From assembly GCA_050258735.1 (NCBI GenBank), contig JBLMZJ010000113.1, positions 1-64,000 of the forward strand: a stretch of DNA of 64,000 nucleotides, in the 5' to 3' direction. Each line of letters opens with the position of its first letter. Positions within the stretch are counted from its first letter, which is position 1. This document shows, piece by piece, positions 53,375 to 62,724 of the stretch. A program made the translations under genes and the position numbers. This stretch comes from Syntrophomonas_A sp050258735. GTDB taxonomy: Bacteria; Bacillota; Syntrophomonadia; Syntrophomonadales; Syntrophomonadaceae. The notes beneath the pieces were generated by a model, which had not been told where the DNA came from, searched no databases, and worked only from the letters and a program-made list of their open reading frames with translations.

Positions 53375-53388
53375 TAGTAATATTACTA
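53375..53388. promoter_or_regulatory. Palindrome between divergent oxidoreductase and MarR genes
   Basis: TAGTAATATTACTA is a perfect 14-bp palindrome, with a related imperfect AATATTATTGTAATATA 20 bases on. The position suits a MarR operator controlling both genes. Confidence 0.7.
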
Positions 53389-53459
53389 CAACAAAATATT
53401 ATTGTAATATATAAATCGAAGTGATAATATGAGGCCAGTACCTGGCAAAGGAGTCAAGC

Positions 53460-53876
53460 ATGGAATTCGCAGATTTTATTTGTTTCCGCCTGGGAGCTGT
53501 CTCGCGTAAGATGGCCCGGCATTATAACAACAAACTTGGTACCTATGGCATAACCATCGTGCAATCCTGGGTCTTGTTCCATCTGGCCGGCCGCGAGGGG
53601 AGCAGCATCAAGGACATCGCTGCCGCCATCCAGCTCGATAGCCCGGTGGTGACCGGAGTGGTCGATCGCTTGGTCAAGGAGGGGCTGGTAATAAGGCAGG
53701 AAGTTCCCAATGATCGTCGCAGCGTGAAGATATCCATAACTGCCCACGGCGGCGAGATCGTGGAGGAGATATCTCCTGCTGTTGAAGAATACAACAGGCG
53801 CATCAGAAGTATCGTACAGGAAGGAGACCTGTCAGCTTTCGAACGGGCGCTGGCGGCATTAGAAGCTGAATTATAG
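53460..53876 (+). CDS. MarR-family regulator
   Basis: 138 residues. The winged-helix core is SSIKDIAAAIQLDSPVVTGV then VDRLVKEGLVIRQEVPNDRR, with the conserved DRR wing. It opens with helices typical of the family. ATG, with AAAGGAG 9 bases upstream. Divergent from the molybdopterin oxidoreductase, which is its probable target. Confidence 0.9.
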   Translation: MEFADFICFRLGAVSRKMARHYNNKLGTYGITIVQSWVLFHLAGREGSSIKDIAAAIQLDSPVVTGVVDRLVKEGLVIRQEVPNDRRSVKISITAHGGEIVEEISPAVEEYNRRIRSIVQEGDLSAFERALAALEAEL

Positions 53877-53958
53877 AGATAAAAACCGAGTTTTATCGCG
53901 GCCCGGAAAAATTTATCTGTATATGATCCGGGTACGAATTCATCGTTGACGGGGGGTT

Positions 53959-54948
53959 ATTAAAACGATTATTGAACCAGACCTGAAAGCACATGGTATC
54001 TATGGATTTACCATTCCGTCCATATTTCCAACTGGCGATACGAGCTGTTTCCTGGCCGAAGGGGATGCTGGCTGGTCGATAATCGAGGCGGGGGTGCATA
54101 CCCCCCAGGCCCGCGAAAAATGGATCGCTGCATTGAAGGAGATAGGGATCTCTTTCAAACAGATAGAAAAGATCCTGGTGACCCATATACATCCTGATCA
54201 TGCCGGGATAGCCGGTTGGCTGCAGCAGCAGTCGGATGCGGCGGTACTGGTACCTCAACATGATTTGCCGGCCTGGGCCAAGTATACCCTGCCGGAAAGG
54301 GAACATCACGAATACCTGTATCGTGAAATGACGCCGCAGGGCATTTCGGATGATATCATCTGGCAGATGGTCAGGGATATCGCCAAGATAAACAGTTTCT
54401 CTGAACCCTATCCGGAAGTCAGCGCGATAGATGAAGGTGATGTATTTAATTTTGGCGATGAAACATACCGGGTATTTAGAGCGCCCGGGCATTCTGACGG
54501 ACATATTATGTTCCTGGGAGAAAAGCACCGGTGGCTGTTCAGCGGGGATGCCTTTTTGGCCGAACACGTATCACAAATCAGTGATTGGCCCTATTCAACA
54601 TTGGATGACCCCTTAACGGAGAATTTGGAGTCGCTGCGGGAAATAGTACTGCGGGAACCAGCAGTTATACTGCCTACTCATGGAGCCTGCTTTACAGGTG
54701 CAGGTCAGCGGCTTGAAGAAATCGAAGCCCAGCACCAAAGACGCATGAACAAGGTGCTGGAAAAACTGCAGGGCAAGATGACCCTCATCGAGGTCTGCCG
54801 GGCTATTAACGTAAAAGCCCGGGTACTGCAGGAGTTCAGGGTCTCATGGGCCGACACCCGCGCTTACCTGGAGTGTTTGTCGCGCCGGGGCTTGATCGAA
54901 AAAGAGATCGGAGGGACCGTCTGCTACCGACCAAAGGCCGAGGCGTAA
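53959..54948 (+). CDS. Metallo-beta-lactamase-fold hydrolase, non-standard start
   Basis: About 329 residues. THIHPDHAGIAGWL gives the HxHxDH metal motif; RAPGHSDGHIMF, FSGDAFLAEH and LPTHGACFTGAG supply the other ligands. A C-terminal winged-helix-like part (about 260-329) is typical of LACTB2-like hydrolases. The first GTG/ATG is at 54094, yet homology-like sequence (IPSIFPTGDTSCFLAEGD) precedes it in frame. Between the in-frame TGA (53947) and this region only ATT, GTT or CTG could start; ATT at 53959 after GGGGGG is the best fit. A conservative annotation would start at 54094. Confidence 0.8.
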   Translation: MKTIIEPDLKAHGIYGFTIPSIFPTGDTSCFLAEGDAGWSIIEAGVHTPQAREKWIAALKEIGISFKQIEKILVTHIHPDHAGIAGWLQQQSDAAVLVPQHDLPAWAKYTLPEREHHEYLYREMTPQGISDDIIWQMVRDIAKINSFSEPYPEVSAIDEGDVFNFGDETYRVFRAPGHSDGHIMFLGEKHRWLFSGDAFLAEHVSQISDWPYSTLDDPLTENLESLREIVLREPAVILPTHGACFTGAGQRLEEIEAQHQRRMNKVLEKLQGKMTLIEVCRAINVKARVLQEFRVSWADTRAYLECLSRRGLIEKEIGGTVCYRPKAEA

Positions 54949-55026
54949 CTCAGGCAAGCTAAATATTGCTCTTTTGATACCCGGCTGATGCCGGGTATAA
55001 TGTTATCAGATATCTTTTAAGAGGTA

Positions 55027-55875
55027 ATGAAAGTGACACCCGGAGATCTTACGGATAGTTTAAAAGCCGATTGCTCCAGATGCTGCGGGATATGCTGTGT
55101 AGCCTTGTATTTTTCGGCCTCCGAGGGTTTTCCACGGGATAAAGCAGCGGGCGAAGCTTGCTGCCACCTGCAGGCGGACAGTCGTTGTGCGATACACTCC
55201 GAACTGCATCGGCGGGGACTCAAGGGATGCATGGCCTTCGATTGTTTCGGGGCCGGACAGAAGGTGACCCAGACCAGCTATGCCGGCCTAGACTGGCGGG
55301 GCCCCGCCGGAGCCGCCCAGGCCATGTTTACAGTATTCCTGATCCAGCGTCAGCTGCACGAGATGCTGTGGTACCTGAATGATGCCTTGAAACAGCCGGC
55401 AGCCCGGCCTATCTACCGCGAACTCCAGGCTATGCTCAAAGAAACCGAAGAACTTACCATGCTTACTCCTGGAGAACTCACCGGCCTGGACGTGGAAGCC
55501 CTGCGTGAACGGATCAAAGCTCTGCTGCTTGAAACCAGCGAACTGGTCAGAGAGGATGTCTCAAGTCGGGTGAAAACTACCGGCAGCCGCCAACGGAAAC
55601 TGCACCCAGGAGCACTTTTGATGGGGGCTGATCTTCGGAAAAATGACTTGCGGGGATCCAACCTGCGGGGAGCCTGCCTGATTGCAGCGGATCTGCGGGC
55701 GATTGACCTGACCGGGACCGATCTTCTTGGAGCTGATTTTCGTGACGCCAATATAAGAGGGGCAGATATGTCCCGCAGCCTGTTTTTGACCCAGGCGCAA
55801 CTCAATACCGCCCGTGGGGATGATAACACCAGATTGCCGGCCGGTCTCGTAATTCCACGATCGTGGGCTGACTGA
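55027..55875 (+). CDS. Cys-cluster (YkgJ-like) and pentapeptide-repeat protein
   Basis: 282 residues. The first 90 residues carry a Cys-rich, YkgJ-like set (CSRCCGICC, ACCHL, RCAIH, CMAFDCFG), likely a metal or Fe-S site. A helical middle region follows. The last 75 residues are pentapeptide repeats in the A(D/N)LxG pattern (LLMGADLRKNDLRGSNLRG), forming a right-handed beta-helix. The ATG at 55027 is close to GAGGT; the in-frame GTG at 55033 is an alternative start. Role unknown. Confidence 0.82.
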   Translation: MKVTPGDLTDSLKADCSRCCGICCVALYFSASEGFPRDKAAGEACCHLQADSRCAIHSELHRRGLKGCMAFDCFGAGQKVTQTSYAGLDWRGPAGAAQAMFTVFLIQRQLHEMLWYLNDALKQPAARPIYRELQAMLKETEELTMLTPGELTGLDVEALRERIKALLLETSELVREDVSSRVKTTGSRQRKLHPGALLMGADLRKNDLRGSNLRGACLIAADLRAIDLTGTDLLGADFRDANIRGADMSRSLFLTQAQLNTARGDDNTRLPAGLVIPRSWAD

Positions 55876-55935
55876 TTGAAGGGGAAACAAAGGCGCTTGA
55901 ATCCATACATGATGTTTTGAAAGCGAGGTTTTATC

Positions 55936-56643
55936 ATGAACCAGATCATCGATAATATCCGGGGAGATCTCATAGCTAACGCCGAAGAAGACAAAAAGCT
56001 CGGCGCAGATAAATATTTCAAGGAAGAGATATGTGTCTATGGGGTAAGCACTGCCTTGGTCACCAAAATCGCTAAGGAGCACTACAGCGGTCTCAAAACC
56101 AGAAGCAAGGCCGAGATCTTTGGATTCTGTGAAGAACTGTGGCGATCCGGTTACATGGAAGAAGCATTTATTGCCTGCAACTGGTCTTACTACCGGCACG
56201 AGGAATATACACCCGGGGATTTCGAGCTATTTGAGCATTGGATAGATAGTTATGTCAGCAACTGGGCTACCTGTGACACGCTGTGCAACCATACGGTGGG
56301 CAGCTTTTTGGAAACGTATCCTGAATTCCTGCCCCGTCTGAAGCACTGGGCCAGGTCTGATAATAGGTGGATGAGACGCGCGGCGGCGGTATCACTCATC
56401 ATCCCGGCTAAGCGGGGCAAGTTTCTGGGAGAGATACTCGAGTTGGCCGATATTTTATTGAGCGACCAAGACGATCTGGTGCGCAAGGGCTACGGCTGGA
56501 TGCTGAAAGAGGCCAGCAAGGCCCATCAGCAGGAGATATTTGACTACGTTATCAAAAACAAGCAGGCCATGCCCCGGACCGCCCTGCGTTATGCCATAGA
56601 GAAGATGCCGCCGGACCTCAAGGCCCGGGCCATGGAAAAATAG
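55936..56643 (+). CDS. AlkD-like DNA alkylation repair protein
   Basis: 235 residues, all helical HEAT-like repeats of the AlkC/AlkD DNA glycosylase class. SNWATCDTLCNHTVGSF, RWMRRAAAVSLIIPAKRGK, VRKGYGWMLKEASKAHQQ and MPRTALRYAIEKMP match the family's catalytic-groove segments (Trp and Asp/Glu positions). It removes alkylated bases such as N3- and N7-alkylpurines. ATG after AAGCGAGG. Single gene; no SOS box seen. Confidence 0.88.
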   Translation: MNQIIDNIRGDLIANAEEDKKLGADKYFKEEICVYGVSTALVTKIAKEHYSGLKTRSKAEIFGFCEELWRSGYMEEAFIACNWSYYRHEEYTPGDFELFEHWIDSYVSNWATCDTLCNHTVGSFLETYPEFLPRLKHWARSDNRWMRRAAAVSLIIPAKRGKFLGEILELADILLSDQDDLVRKGYGWMLKEASKAHQQEIFDYVIKNKQAMPRTALRYAIEKMPPDLKARAMEK

Positions 56644-56687
56644 ATATGGGCAGGTTGGCAAAGCCTGCCCGCAACTAGCGCTTTTCA

Positions 56688-59600
56688 TTACGATTCTACG
56701 GCAGGTTGTTCCGGGCTCTCGCGCTGGAAGGCCATCTTGGTGTCATCCAGCAGAGAGTATATAGCGGGTACCACCACCAGAGTCAACAGGGTGGAGGTGA
56801 TCAGGCCGCCGATGATGGCATGGGCCATGGGGGCCCTGAGTTCCGCGCCGGTGCCCCAGGCCAGAGCCGGAGGTACCATGCCGAAGATCATGGCTATCGA
56901 GGTCATCAAAATAGGACGCAGCCGTATGAACCCGGCTTGTTTGATCGCCTCGCTGCGCTCCATTCCTCCTTCCCGGGCCTGTTTGATAAAATCGACCAGC
57001 AGGATGGCATTTTTGGTGACCAGTCCGGTAAGCATAATGATGCCGATAGCCGACAACACACTGAGATCGCTGCCCAGGATCAGCAGCCCGAATACGGCTC
57101 CTACCCCGGCCAGCGGCAGGGAGAGCATGATGCAGAGGGGATCCAGATAGCTCTCGAATTGTGCCGCCAGGATAAAGAAGATCAACAATATAGCGGTTAT
57201 CAAGGCCAAAATGATGTTGGTAAAAGTATCGGCCATGCGCTCCGCATCGCCCCCGGCAAAGAGGCGATATCCGGTCGGAAGGTCCACTTCTTTCTCAAAA
57301 CGTTCCTGGAACTGTTTATTAAAATCCCCCAGGGATATGCCGTATAGATTTCCAGAGAGCTGGATCTCTTTGGAGCGGTCAAAGCGGCTAGTCTCGCTGG
57401 GCGCGGTGATAAACTCAGTGCTGGTGACCTGATCAAGAGATATCAGTGAAGTCATATTCAGGGGATTCAGCATATAGATGTTATCCAGATCGTTCATATC
57501 TTTTCGCTGATCTTCGGCCAGGCGGACCCGCACATTGACTCGATCATTCCCGTCCGCATACTGACCTACTACCGCCCCGGTAAACAGGGTATTCAGGGTG
57601 TAGGCTACCTGTTCGGTATTGATGCCGAGATCGGCCGCCGTATCATCCGCGATCCGTACCATGGCTTCTGGCTTACCGGCCTTGTAGCTGCTGGTAACGT
57701 CGACCACCCCGGGGATCTCCTCCATGATGCGTTGAGTCTTTTCCGCATATTCCCGCAGTGTATCCATATCATCGCCCAGCAGGCTATAGACAAAGATCTT
57801 TTCTTCCAGGCCGGCAAAGTTTTTGATATAGACGGTTACCCGCACCCCGGGAAGCCCGGCGAGACGGGAGCGCAAATCATCGGCTATCTGGGCCAGAGAA
57901 CGGTCTCGAGCCTGTTTATTGCCGGTTTTAACAAAAATGTAGGACTGCTCGGCAGTTGTCGTCGAGTACAGCGTATTTACCTCCGGGCATTTCCGGATGA
58001 TCTTTTCCATATCCGCAGTAACCTGTTGGGCTGCCGGCAGACTCAACCCGGAGTCCAGCTCTGCTACAACACTTAATTCGCCCAGGTCGGGATTAGCCAG
58101 GAAGTTAGAGGGCAGCATCGGCAAAACCGCCAAGCTTAACATAAAAAGTCCTGTTGCTATACCCACCGTTTTCCAGCGGTGGGCCAGTACCAGGTCCAGC
58201 AGCCGGACGTAACGCTCTGCCAGCTGCTCGAACTGACGGTTGAACCAGCTGACAAAACTGCCGACCGGCCCGCGCAGGGGCTTTTCCGCAGCGGAGAGAA
58301 ATCTTGAAGACAGCAGGGGGACCAGGGTGAAGGAGACCAACAAGGAGACCAGCACACTGAACACCACGCTAAGACCGAATTGTTTGAAGAATTCCCCCAC
58401 CTCACCGGTCATCATTCCCACCGGGAAGAAAACTGCCACCAGGGTCAGTGTGGTAGCCAGTACCGCCGGACCGATCTCTTTAGTACCTTCCCGCGCTGCT
58501 TCCAGCGGAGTTTTGCCTGTGCCCAGGTGGCGGACGATATTCTCGATCACCACGATGGCGTCATCGATAAGCAAACCCACAGAAAGGGAGAGGGCCATCA
58601 GGGTCATGGTATTCAGGGTAAAGCCCATTATCCGCAGGGCAAAAAAGGTGGAGATGATCGAGGTAGGGAGCGCTACGGCGCTGATCAGGGTGCTGCGCCA
58701 GTCTTTAAGAAAAAGAAAAACCGTCAATACCGCCAGCAGGGCACCCTCCAGGATGGTCTTCACCACATCATTGGTGGAATTCCGTGTGTTTACTGAGTTA
58801 TCCCGCACCACGGTCAGTTCAACACCGCGGGGCAGGTCCTTTTTCAGCTCATTGATCCGCTGGTTGAGCTGATCAGCGACCTTCACCGTATTGCTGCCAG
58901 ACTGTTTGACGATATCCAGCCCGATGGCCGGCTGGCCCTGATAGCGGACTACGCTGTCCCGGTCCTTGATCCCATCGATTACTGTGGCAATATCGCGCAC
59001 GCGGAGGGTGGTCCCGCCGCGCACACCCACCGGCAGGTCGTAAAACTGGTTTATGCTCTTCATCTCCCCGGAGGTTCTCAGAGTAGTCGATTGCCGGCCT
59101 TCGGTCAGATTGCCGATAGGAGCCTCCAGGTTGTACTTTTTCAGGCTTTCCACGATCTCAGGTGCGGTCAGGCCATAGGCGGCCAGCCGGTTTTTATCCA
59201 GAGCGATCTGGATCTCGCGTTCTTCGGCTCCGTTTACCGTGATGGCTCCGATGCCGTCAACGGTTTGCAGGCGCTTCTTGACCAGATCATCGACCACCGA
59301 GGTCAGTTCCCGTACCGATTGCTTATCCCCGGTCACCACCAGGGACATGATCGGGGTGGTCAGCGGGTCCCACAAAGAGATGACTGGTTCTTCGATATCT
59401 ACCGGCAGATCACCGCGGATGGCACCTACCTTATCCCGGACATCCTGGGCCGCTGTTGCTGCCGGGGTATCGAAGGCAAACTCGGCCATTACGGTGACCA
59501 GACCTTCCTGTACCCGGGTGTAGATATGCTTGACTCCGGCGATCTGGCCTACGGCGTCTTCCACCTGCTGGGCTACCTTGGTTTCCAGCTGTTCCGGCGA

Positions 59601-59771
59601 GGCACCCGGTTCGATGATGGTAACGGTCACGAAGGAATATTCGATTTCCGGCCAATCATTGATGCCCAGGGTCAAATAACTGATAAGCCCCAGGGCCACC
59701 AGCGCCAGGATCATTACGGTCGCCAGCACTGGTCTTTTTAAACTTATATCACTTAGAAAAATATCACTCAC
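56688..59771 (-). CDS. RND-type efflux transporter
   Basis: About 1027 residues, HAE1/AcrB class. It opens with FLSDISLKRPVLATVMILALV and has the two halves of the family. The proton-relay pair lies in SVGLLIDDAIVVIENIVRH (helix 4). GLVTKNAILLVDFIKQARE lies in the second half, followed by RPILMTSIAMIFGMVP. The annotated frame is open to 59801, but the GTG at 59771 overlaps the adaptor stop by 8 bases (GTGAGTGA) and matches the usual N-terminus. RND pumps also occur in some Clostridia with a single membrane. Probable drug or lipid export. Confidence 0.9.
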   Translation of the reverse strand: MSDIFLSDISLKRPVLATVMILALVALGLISYLTLGINDWPEIEYSFVTVTIIEPGASPEQLETKVAQQVEDAVGQIAGVKHIYTRVQEGLVTVMAEFAFDTPAATAAQDVRDKVGAIRGDLPVDIEEPVISLWDPLTTPIMSLVVTGDKQSVRELTSVVDDLVKKRLQTVDGIGAITVNGAEEREIQIALDKNRLAAYGLTAPEIVESLKKYNLEAPIGNLTEGRQSTTLRTSGEMKSINQFYDLPVGVRGGTTLRVRDIATVIDGIKDRDSVVRYQGQPAIGLDIVKQSGSNTVKVADQLNQRINELKKDLPRGVELTVVRDNSVNTRNSTNDVVKTILEGALLAVLTVFLFLKDWRSTLISAVALPTSIISTFFALRIMGFTLNTMTLMALSLSVGLLIDDAIVVIENIVRHLGTGKTPLEAAREGTKEIGPAVLATTLTLVAVFFPVGMMTGEVGEFFKQFGLSVVFSVLVSLLVSFTLVPLLSSRFLSAAEKPLRGPVGSFVSWFNRQFEQLAERYVRLLDLVLAHRWKTVGIATGLFMLSLAVLPMLPSNFLANPDLGELSVVAELDSGLSLPAAQQVTADMEKIIRKCPEVNTLYSTTTAEQSYIFVKTGNKQARDRSLAQIADDLRSRLAGLPGVRVTVYIKNFAGLEEKIFVYSLLGDDMDTLREYAEKTQRIMEEIPGVVDVTSSYKAGKPEAMVRIADDTAADLGINTEQVAYTLNTLFTGAVVGQYADGNDRVNVRVRLAEDQRKDMNDLDNIYMLNPLNMTSLISLDQVTSTEFITAPSETSRFDRSKEIQLSGNLYGISLGDFNKQFQERFEKEVDLPTGYRLFAGGDAERMADTFTNIILALITAILLIFFILAAQFESYLDPLCIMLSLPLAGVGAVFGLLILGSDLSVLSAIGIIMLTGLVTKNAILLVDFIKQAREGGMERSEAIKQAGFIRLRPILMTSIAMIFGMVPPALAWGTGAELRAPMAHAIIGGLITSTLLTLVVVPAIYSLLDDTKMAFQRESPEQPAVES

Positions 59772-60864
59772 CCCGCTTCTTTGTAAGAACCCGGACAACA
59801 TCCCCGTCTTTCAGCTTGTTGATGTTGGATGCCGTGATCTGCTGACCAGTTTTCAAGCCTGAGGTGATCTCTACCATAGACCCGATCACTTCGCCGATCT
59901 TTACTTCCCGGCGCATAACCTTACCATCTTCACACAGGTATACATAGTAGAGTCCTTCCTGACTGATCAGGGCATTTTGCGGAACCGCCAACACCCGCTG
60001 CCGGGTATCACTGGTAAGTTTGGCCCGGGCATACATTCCAGGTTTAAGTCCGTACCCGGGGTTGGGTACCAGTATCTTTACCTCGAATACTCGGGCTGAA
60101 GGATTGGCCACTGGATTTATAGTATCTACTTCTCCGGTAAAGACATTAGGGAAGCCTTCCACCGCTACCTCGGCAGAAGTCCCGAGCTTGATCAGCTTGC
60201 CCAACTGCTTCTGATCGGCGTTTATCACGATATATACCGAAGAAATATCCTCTAGAGTCAGCAGCGCCATCCCGGGAGAAACCAGCTGCCCTAAAGCTAT
60301 GTTGCGGTTGGCCACTACCCCGGAAATTGGCGCAGTAACAGCGGTATCCCGCAAATCGGTCAGGGAACTGGCCACTTCAGCACTGGCCATTTCGAAATCA
60401 CCCTGGGCGATCTTTAAAGCGTTTTCCGCATCCTCCAGCTCCTTTTGCGATAGGGCACCGCTGGCTTGCAGGAGTTTGGCCCGGTCATAAGTAGCGCGAG
60501 CCGATGTCAGGGCAGCCTCGGCCTTTTTCAAGTTCCCACGGCTGGCCTGTAAAGCATTTTGATAATCTATAGAGTCTAATTGGACCAGAAGGGATCCAGC
60601 ATGGAGGCTATCCCCGTTTTTCACCGGGATGTCCACGATTTTACCGGATACCTTGCTGGAGATTATCGACTCTTCCCGGGCCTGAACACTGCCGGAAAAA
60701 TCTCGGGCAATTGCTTTATCGATCATCAGGACCGGCTGGGTGATCACGGTTGGGATCGGCTTGGTGCTTTTACCCGGGGCTTCGGTCAAAACCGCCGCTC
60801 CTTTCCAAAGCCCCCAGCCTATGATAACCGCCAATAAAACCAACCACCATTTTCCTTTGTGCAT
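59764..60864 (-). CDS. RND periplasmic-adaptor-type protein
   Basis: 366 residues, HlyD/MFP class. An N-terminal helix (WWLVLLAVIIGWGLWKG) is followed by the lipoyl half-motif (SGKIVDIPVKNGDSLHAGSL), a coiled coil of about 70 residues (QASRGNLKKAEAALTSAR), the second lipoyl half (APISGVVANRNIALGQ) and beta-barrel. It pairs with the RND transporter gene. ATG with GGGGG upstream. A terminator lies between it and marR, and the marR operator is 650 bases upstream. Confidence 0.9.
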   Translation of the reverse strand: MHKGKWWLVLLAVIIGWGLWKGAAVLTEAPGKSTKPIPTVITQPVLMIDKAIARDFSGSVQAREESIISSKVSGKIVDIPVKNGDSLHAGSLLVQLDSIDYQNALQASRGNLKKAEAALTSARATYDRAKLLQASGALSQKELEDAENALKIAQGDFEMASAEVASSLTDLRDTAVTAPISGVVANRNIALGQLVSPGMALLTLEDISSVYIVINADQKQLGKLIKLGTSAEVAVEGFPNVFTGEVDTINPVANPSARVFEVKILVPNPGYGLKPGMYARAKLTSDTRQRVLAVPQNALISQEGLYYVYLCEDGKVMRREVKIGEVIGSMVEITSGLKTGQQITASNINKLKDGDVVRVLTKKRGE

Positions 60865-60951
60865 CGAGACCCCCCCAATCTTTTTGAAATTAGTTGATGT
60901 ATAGTTGCGTTTTCAATGAATAAAGCCGTTTGAGACTTGTTTTTGGGTAAT

Positions 60952-60985
60952 AAAAAAGGACTTCATCATCAAAATGGTGAAGTCC
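60952..60985 (-). terminator. Terminator between marR and the RND operon
   Basis: On the minus strand GGACTTCACCAT-TTTG-ATGATGAAGTCC (one mismatch) is followed by TTTTTTATT. It could also reduce read-through from marR into the pump genes. Confidence 0.85.
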
Positions 60986-61045
60986 CACGGATATACAAAC
61001 CCGCTGCCGCTGGGCCCGGCTGATCAGCCTGACTCACGTATTAAC

Positions 61046-61501
61046 TTATAACAAGGGCAACTGGAAGCCGTCCGGATCTATGCTTTCCACGATCTTACCT
61101 AACAAGTACATCAATTGGCCCACCTCGTCCGGGGACAAGGGCTTGGTCAGTTCCCGGGCCAGACTGCGATGGATCTCGTCATGGGCGGATATGATCTTGT
61201 GCCCCTTCCTGGTTACTTTAAGGAAGAAGACCCTCTTGTCTTCCGAAGACTGGACTTTGTCAACGAAACCATCCGCCACCAGGTTGTTTACCGTATTGGT
61301 CACCGTAGGTTTAGCCAGGTTCATGGTCTTGGCCAGTTCACTTACCATAGGATTTTCCAACTCGGCCAGGGCATTCAGACAGATGAACTGGTTCATGGTG
61401 AGATTGCTGAGAATGCCGGTAGAAAATACGCCGTAGTTTAAATCGGCGATCATCTGTGTCAATACTTCGACCATTTTTACCAGGCGTTCTTCATAATCCA
61501 T
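61046..61501 (-). CDS. MarR-family regulator of the RND genes
   Basis: 151 residues. The wHTH has LAKTMNLAKPTVTNTVNNLV and VDKVQSSEDKRVFFLKVT with the DKR wing. It lies upstream of the adaptor and transporter genes on the same strand, and a perfect palindrome is just before its start. Autoregulation and control of the pump are inferred from these positions. Confidence 0.88.
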   Translation of the reverse strand: MDYEERLVKMVEVLTQMIADLNYGVFSTGILSNLTMNQFICLNALAELENPMVSELAKTMNLAKPTVTNTVNNLVADGFVDKVQSSEDKRVFFLKVTRKGHKIISAHDEIHRSLARELTKPLSPDEVGQLMYLLGKIVESIDPDGFQLPLL

Positions 61502-61516
61502 AATGCACGTCCAAAT

Positions 61517-61540
61517 TAGTTAGTTTTGCAAAACTAACTA
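61517..61540 (-). promoter_or_regulatory. Perfect 24-bp palindrome, MarR operator candidate
   Basis: TAGTTAGTTTTG followed directly by CAAAACTAACTA, 16 bases upstream of marR. It shares TAGTTAG with the TetR palindrome at 48630. Confidence 0.85.
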
Positions 61541-61691
61541 TATTATCAGTGGTGATTTACATGTTGTCAACCATTTTCTGCAAAATAAGCAAGAGCTTCG
61601 GCAGGAACGCCGATAGCGGAAGGACGGATAAGAAGATAATCACTTGACCCATCCAAACCCGATCATCATTTATTGTCTAGGTTCCAATTAA

Positions 61692-62510
61692 TTAGGCAGG
61701 TTTATTCTTGAAAACGCAATTGGCGCTGGCCCAGCAGTCCTTGCATTTCTGTTTGGGTATCGACACCGGTTTCTCTTTTAAGAGGCTGCGAGCCAGGGTC
61801 AAGGCCTGGTTGACTGCCGTCCTATCGCCCTCTACTGCCAGCATGACTGAACCTTCCGAACCGGCAATACCCCCTGCAGCTACCACCGTGGCTTCCACCC
61901 CGAACAGGGTCTTCAAGGCGTCCAACTCTGTATATATCCGGGCAAAACCGGGAGGAAGGACCGCCAGACCGCAGCGTTGACCCAGGCTGTGATCTACCCG
62001 GTAGATGCCCATTACCTTTGCGGCAGCCTCACAGGAAGGGATCAGCTTTTCATGGCCGACCGGGATTATAAGTTGGCATCCGCGGGAGGCCAGCACGCCG
62101 AATGCACCACCTATGGTACCTCCCATCGGGTTTGCCACCAGTATCCCGACATTACCTTGGGTATCAAAGGCATTGGCCCCCTTGATAAAAACATCATCCC
62201 GCTCCAAACCAATGACGAATTCCTCCCAGGGGATTTCCTTTCGTTGTCCTTTTTCCAGGCACATATTGGTCATGCGGGTGGTAGGTTCTGTAACACAGGG
62301 TACTCCGCTGCTTACTATACCAGCCGCGAAACGCGATTTTTCAGCGACAGTCAGCACGCCTAGCTCTTCGGCGACATAGGCATTGGTAGTTCCCACCCCG
62401 ATGATCATCTTTCCCATTTCAAAAGCTTTCCGGAAATCAGGTTCACAAACCAGGCCGCGGCCGATCAAACGCTTGGCTGCTGCCGGGGACAGAGAAAAGG
62501 TAGCTATCAT
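61692..62510 (-). CDS. Conserved-looking unknown protein with Cys tail
   Basis: 272 residues, soluble. Glycine-rich strands (IGVGTTNAYVAEELG, GILVANPMGGTIGGAFGVLA, VVAAGGIAGSEGSVMLAVEG) suggest an alpha/beta nucleotide- or CoA-type fold, but I do not recognise the family. The end carries KQKCKDCWASANC, a possible metal or Fe-S site. It is divergent from the CoA-transferase at 62725 and may share its role. ATG with GGAGG upstream. Confidence 0.7.
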   Translation of the reverse strand: MIATFSLSPAAAKRLIGRGLVCEPDFRKAFEMGKMIIGVGTTNAYVAEELGVLTVAEKSRFAAGIVSSGVPCVTEPTTRMTNMCLEKGQRKEIPWEEFVIGLERDDVFIKGANAFDTQGNVGILVANPMGGTIGGAFGVLASRGCQLIIPVGHEKLIPSCEAAAKVMGIYRVDHSLGQRCGLAVLPPGFARIYTELDALKTLFGVEATVVAAGGIAGSEGSVMLAVEGDRTAVNQALTLARSLLKEKPVSIPKQKCKDCWASANCVFKNKPA

Positions 62511-62625
62511 ATGATGATCCTCCTGTTTATCGATATTAAAGTGAACTTAATTGGAAACGTTGGTATTATTTTAGCATTAAATAATGGTCTGATGCATAGT
62601 TTGACAGATGCAACTGAGGAGGAAA

Positions 62626-62697
62626 GTGATCAATAACTTATGCCCTAAAAAAGGAATGCGCAAAAAAGATGTCGAAGAGCTTAAGAAAAAAGCGTAA
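62626..62697 (+). CDS. Possible 23-residue small protein
   Basis: GTG preceded by AGGAGG 3 bases upstream opens a short frame (LCPKKGMRKKDVEELKKKA at its end) that stops 27 bases before the CoA-transferase start. It is basic and helical. It may be a leader peptide, a small protein or a decayed gene end; the close ribosome site is the only support. Confidence 0.35.
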   Translation: MINNLCPKKGMRKKDVEELKKKA

Positions 62698-62724
62698 TGC
62701 GTAGATTTTTAGGGGGAAAGATTT

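Noticed and set aside
62561..62575. Sigma-54 promoter before the CoA-transferase
   Set aside because: GG and GC spacing is right, but the CAC and TTG parts are poor, so it is noted only as weak.
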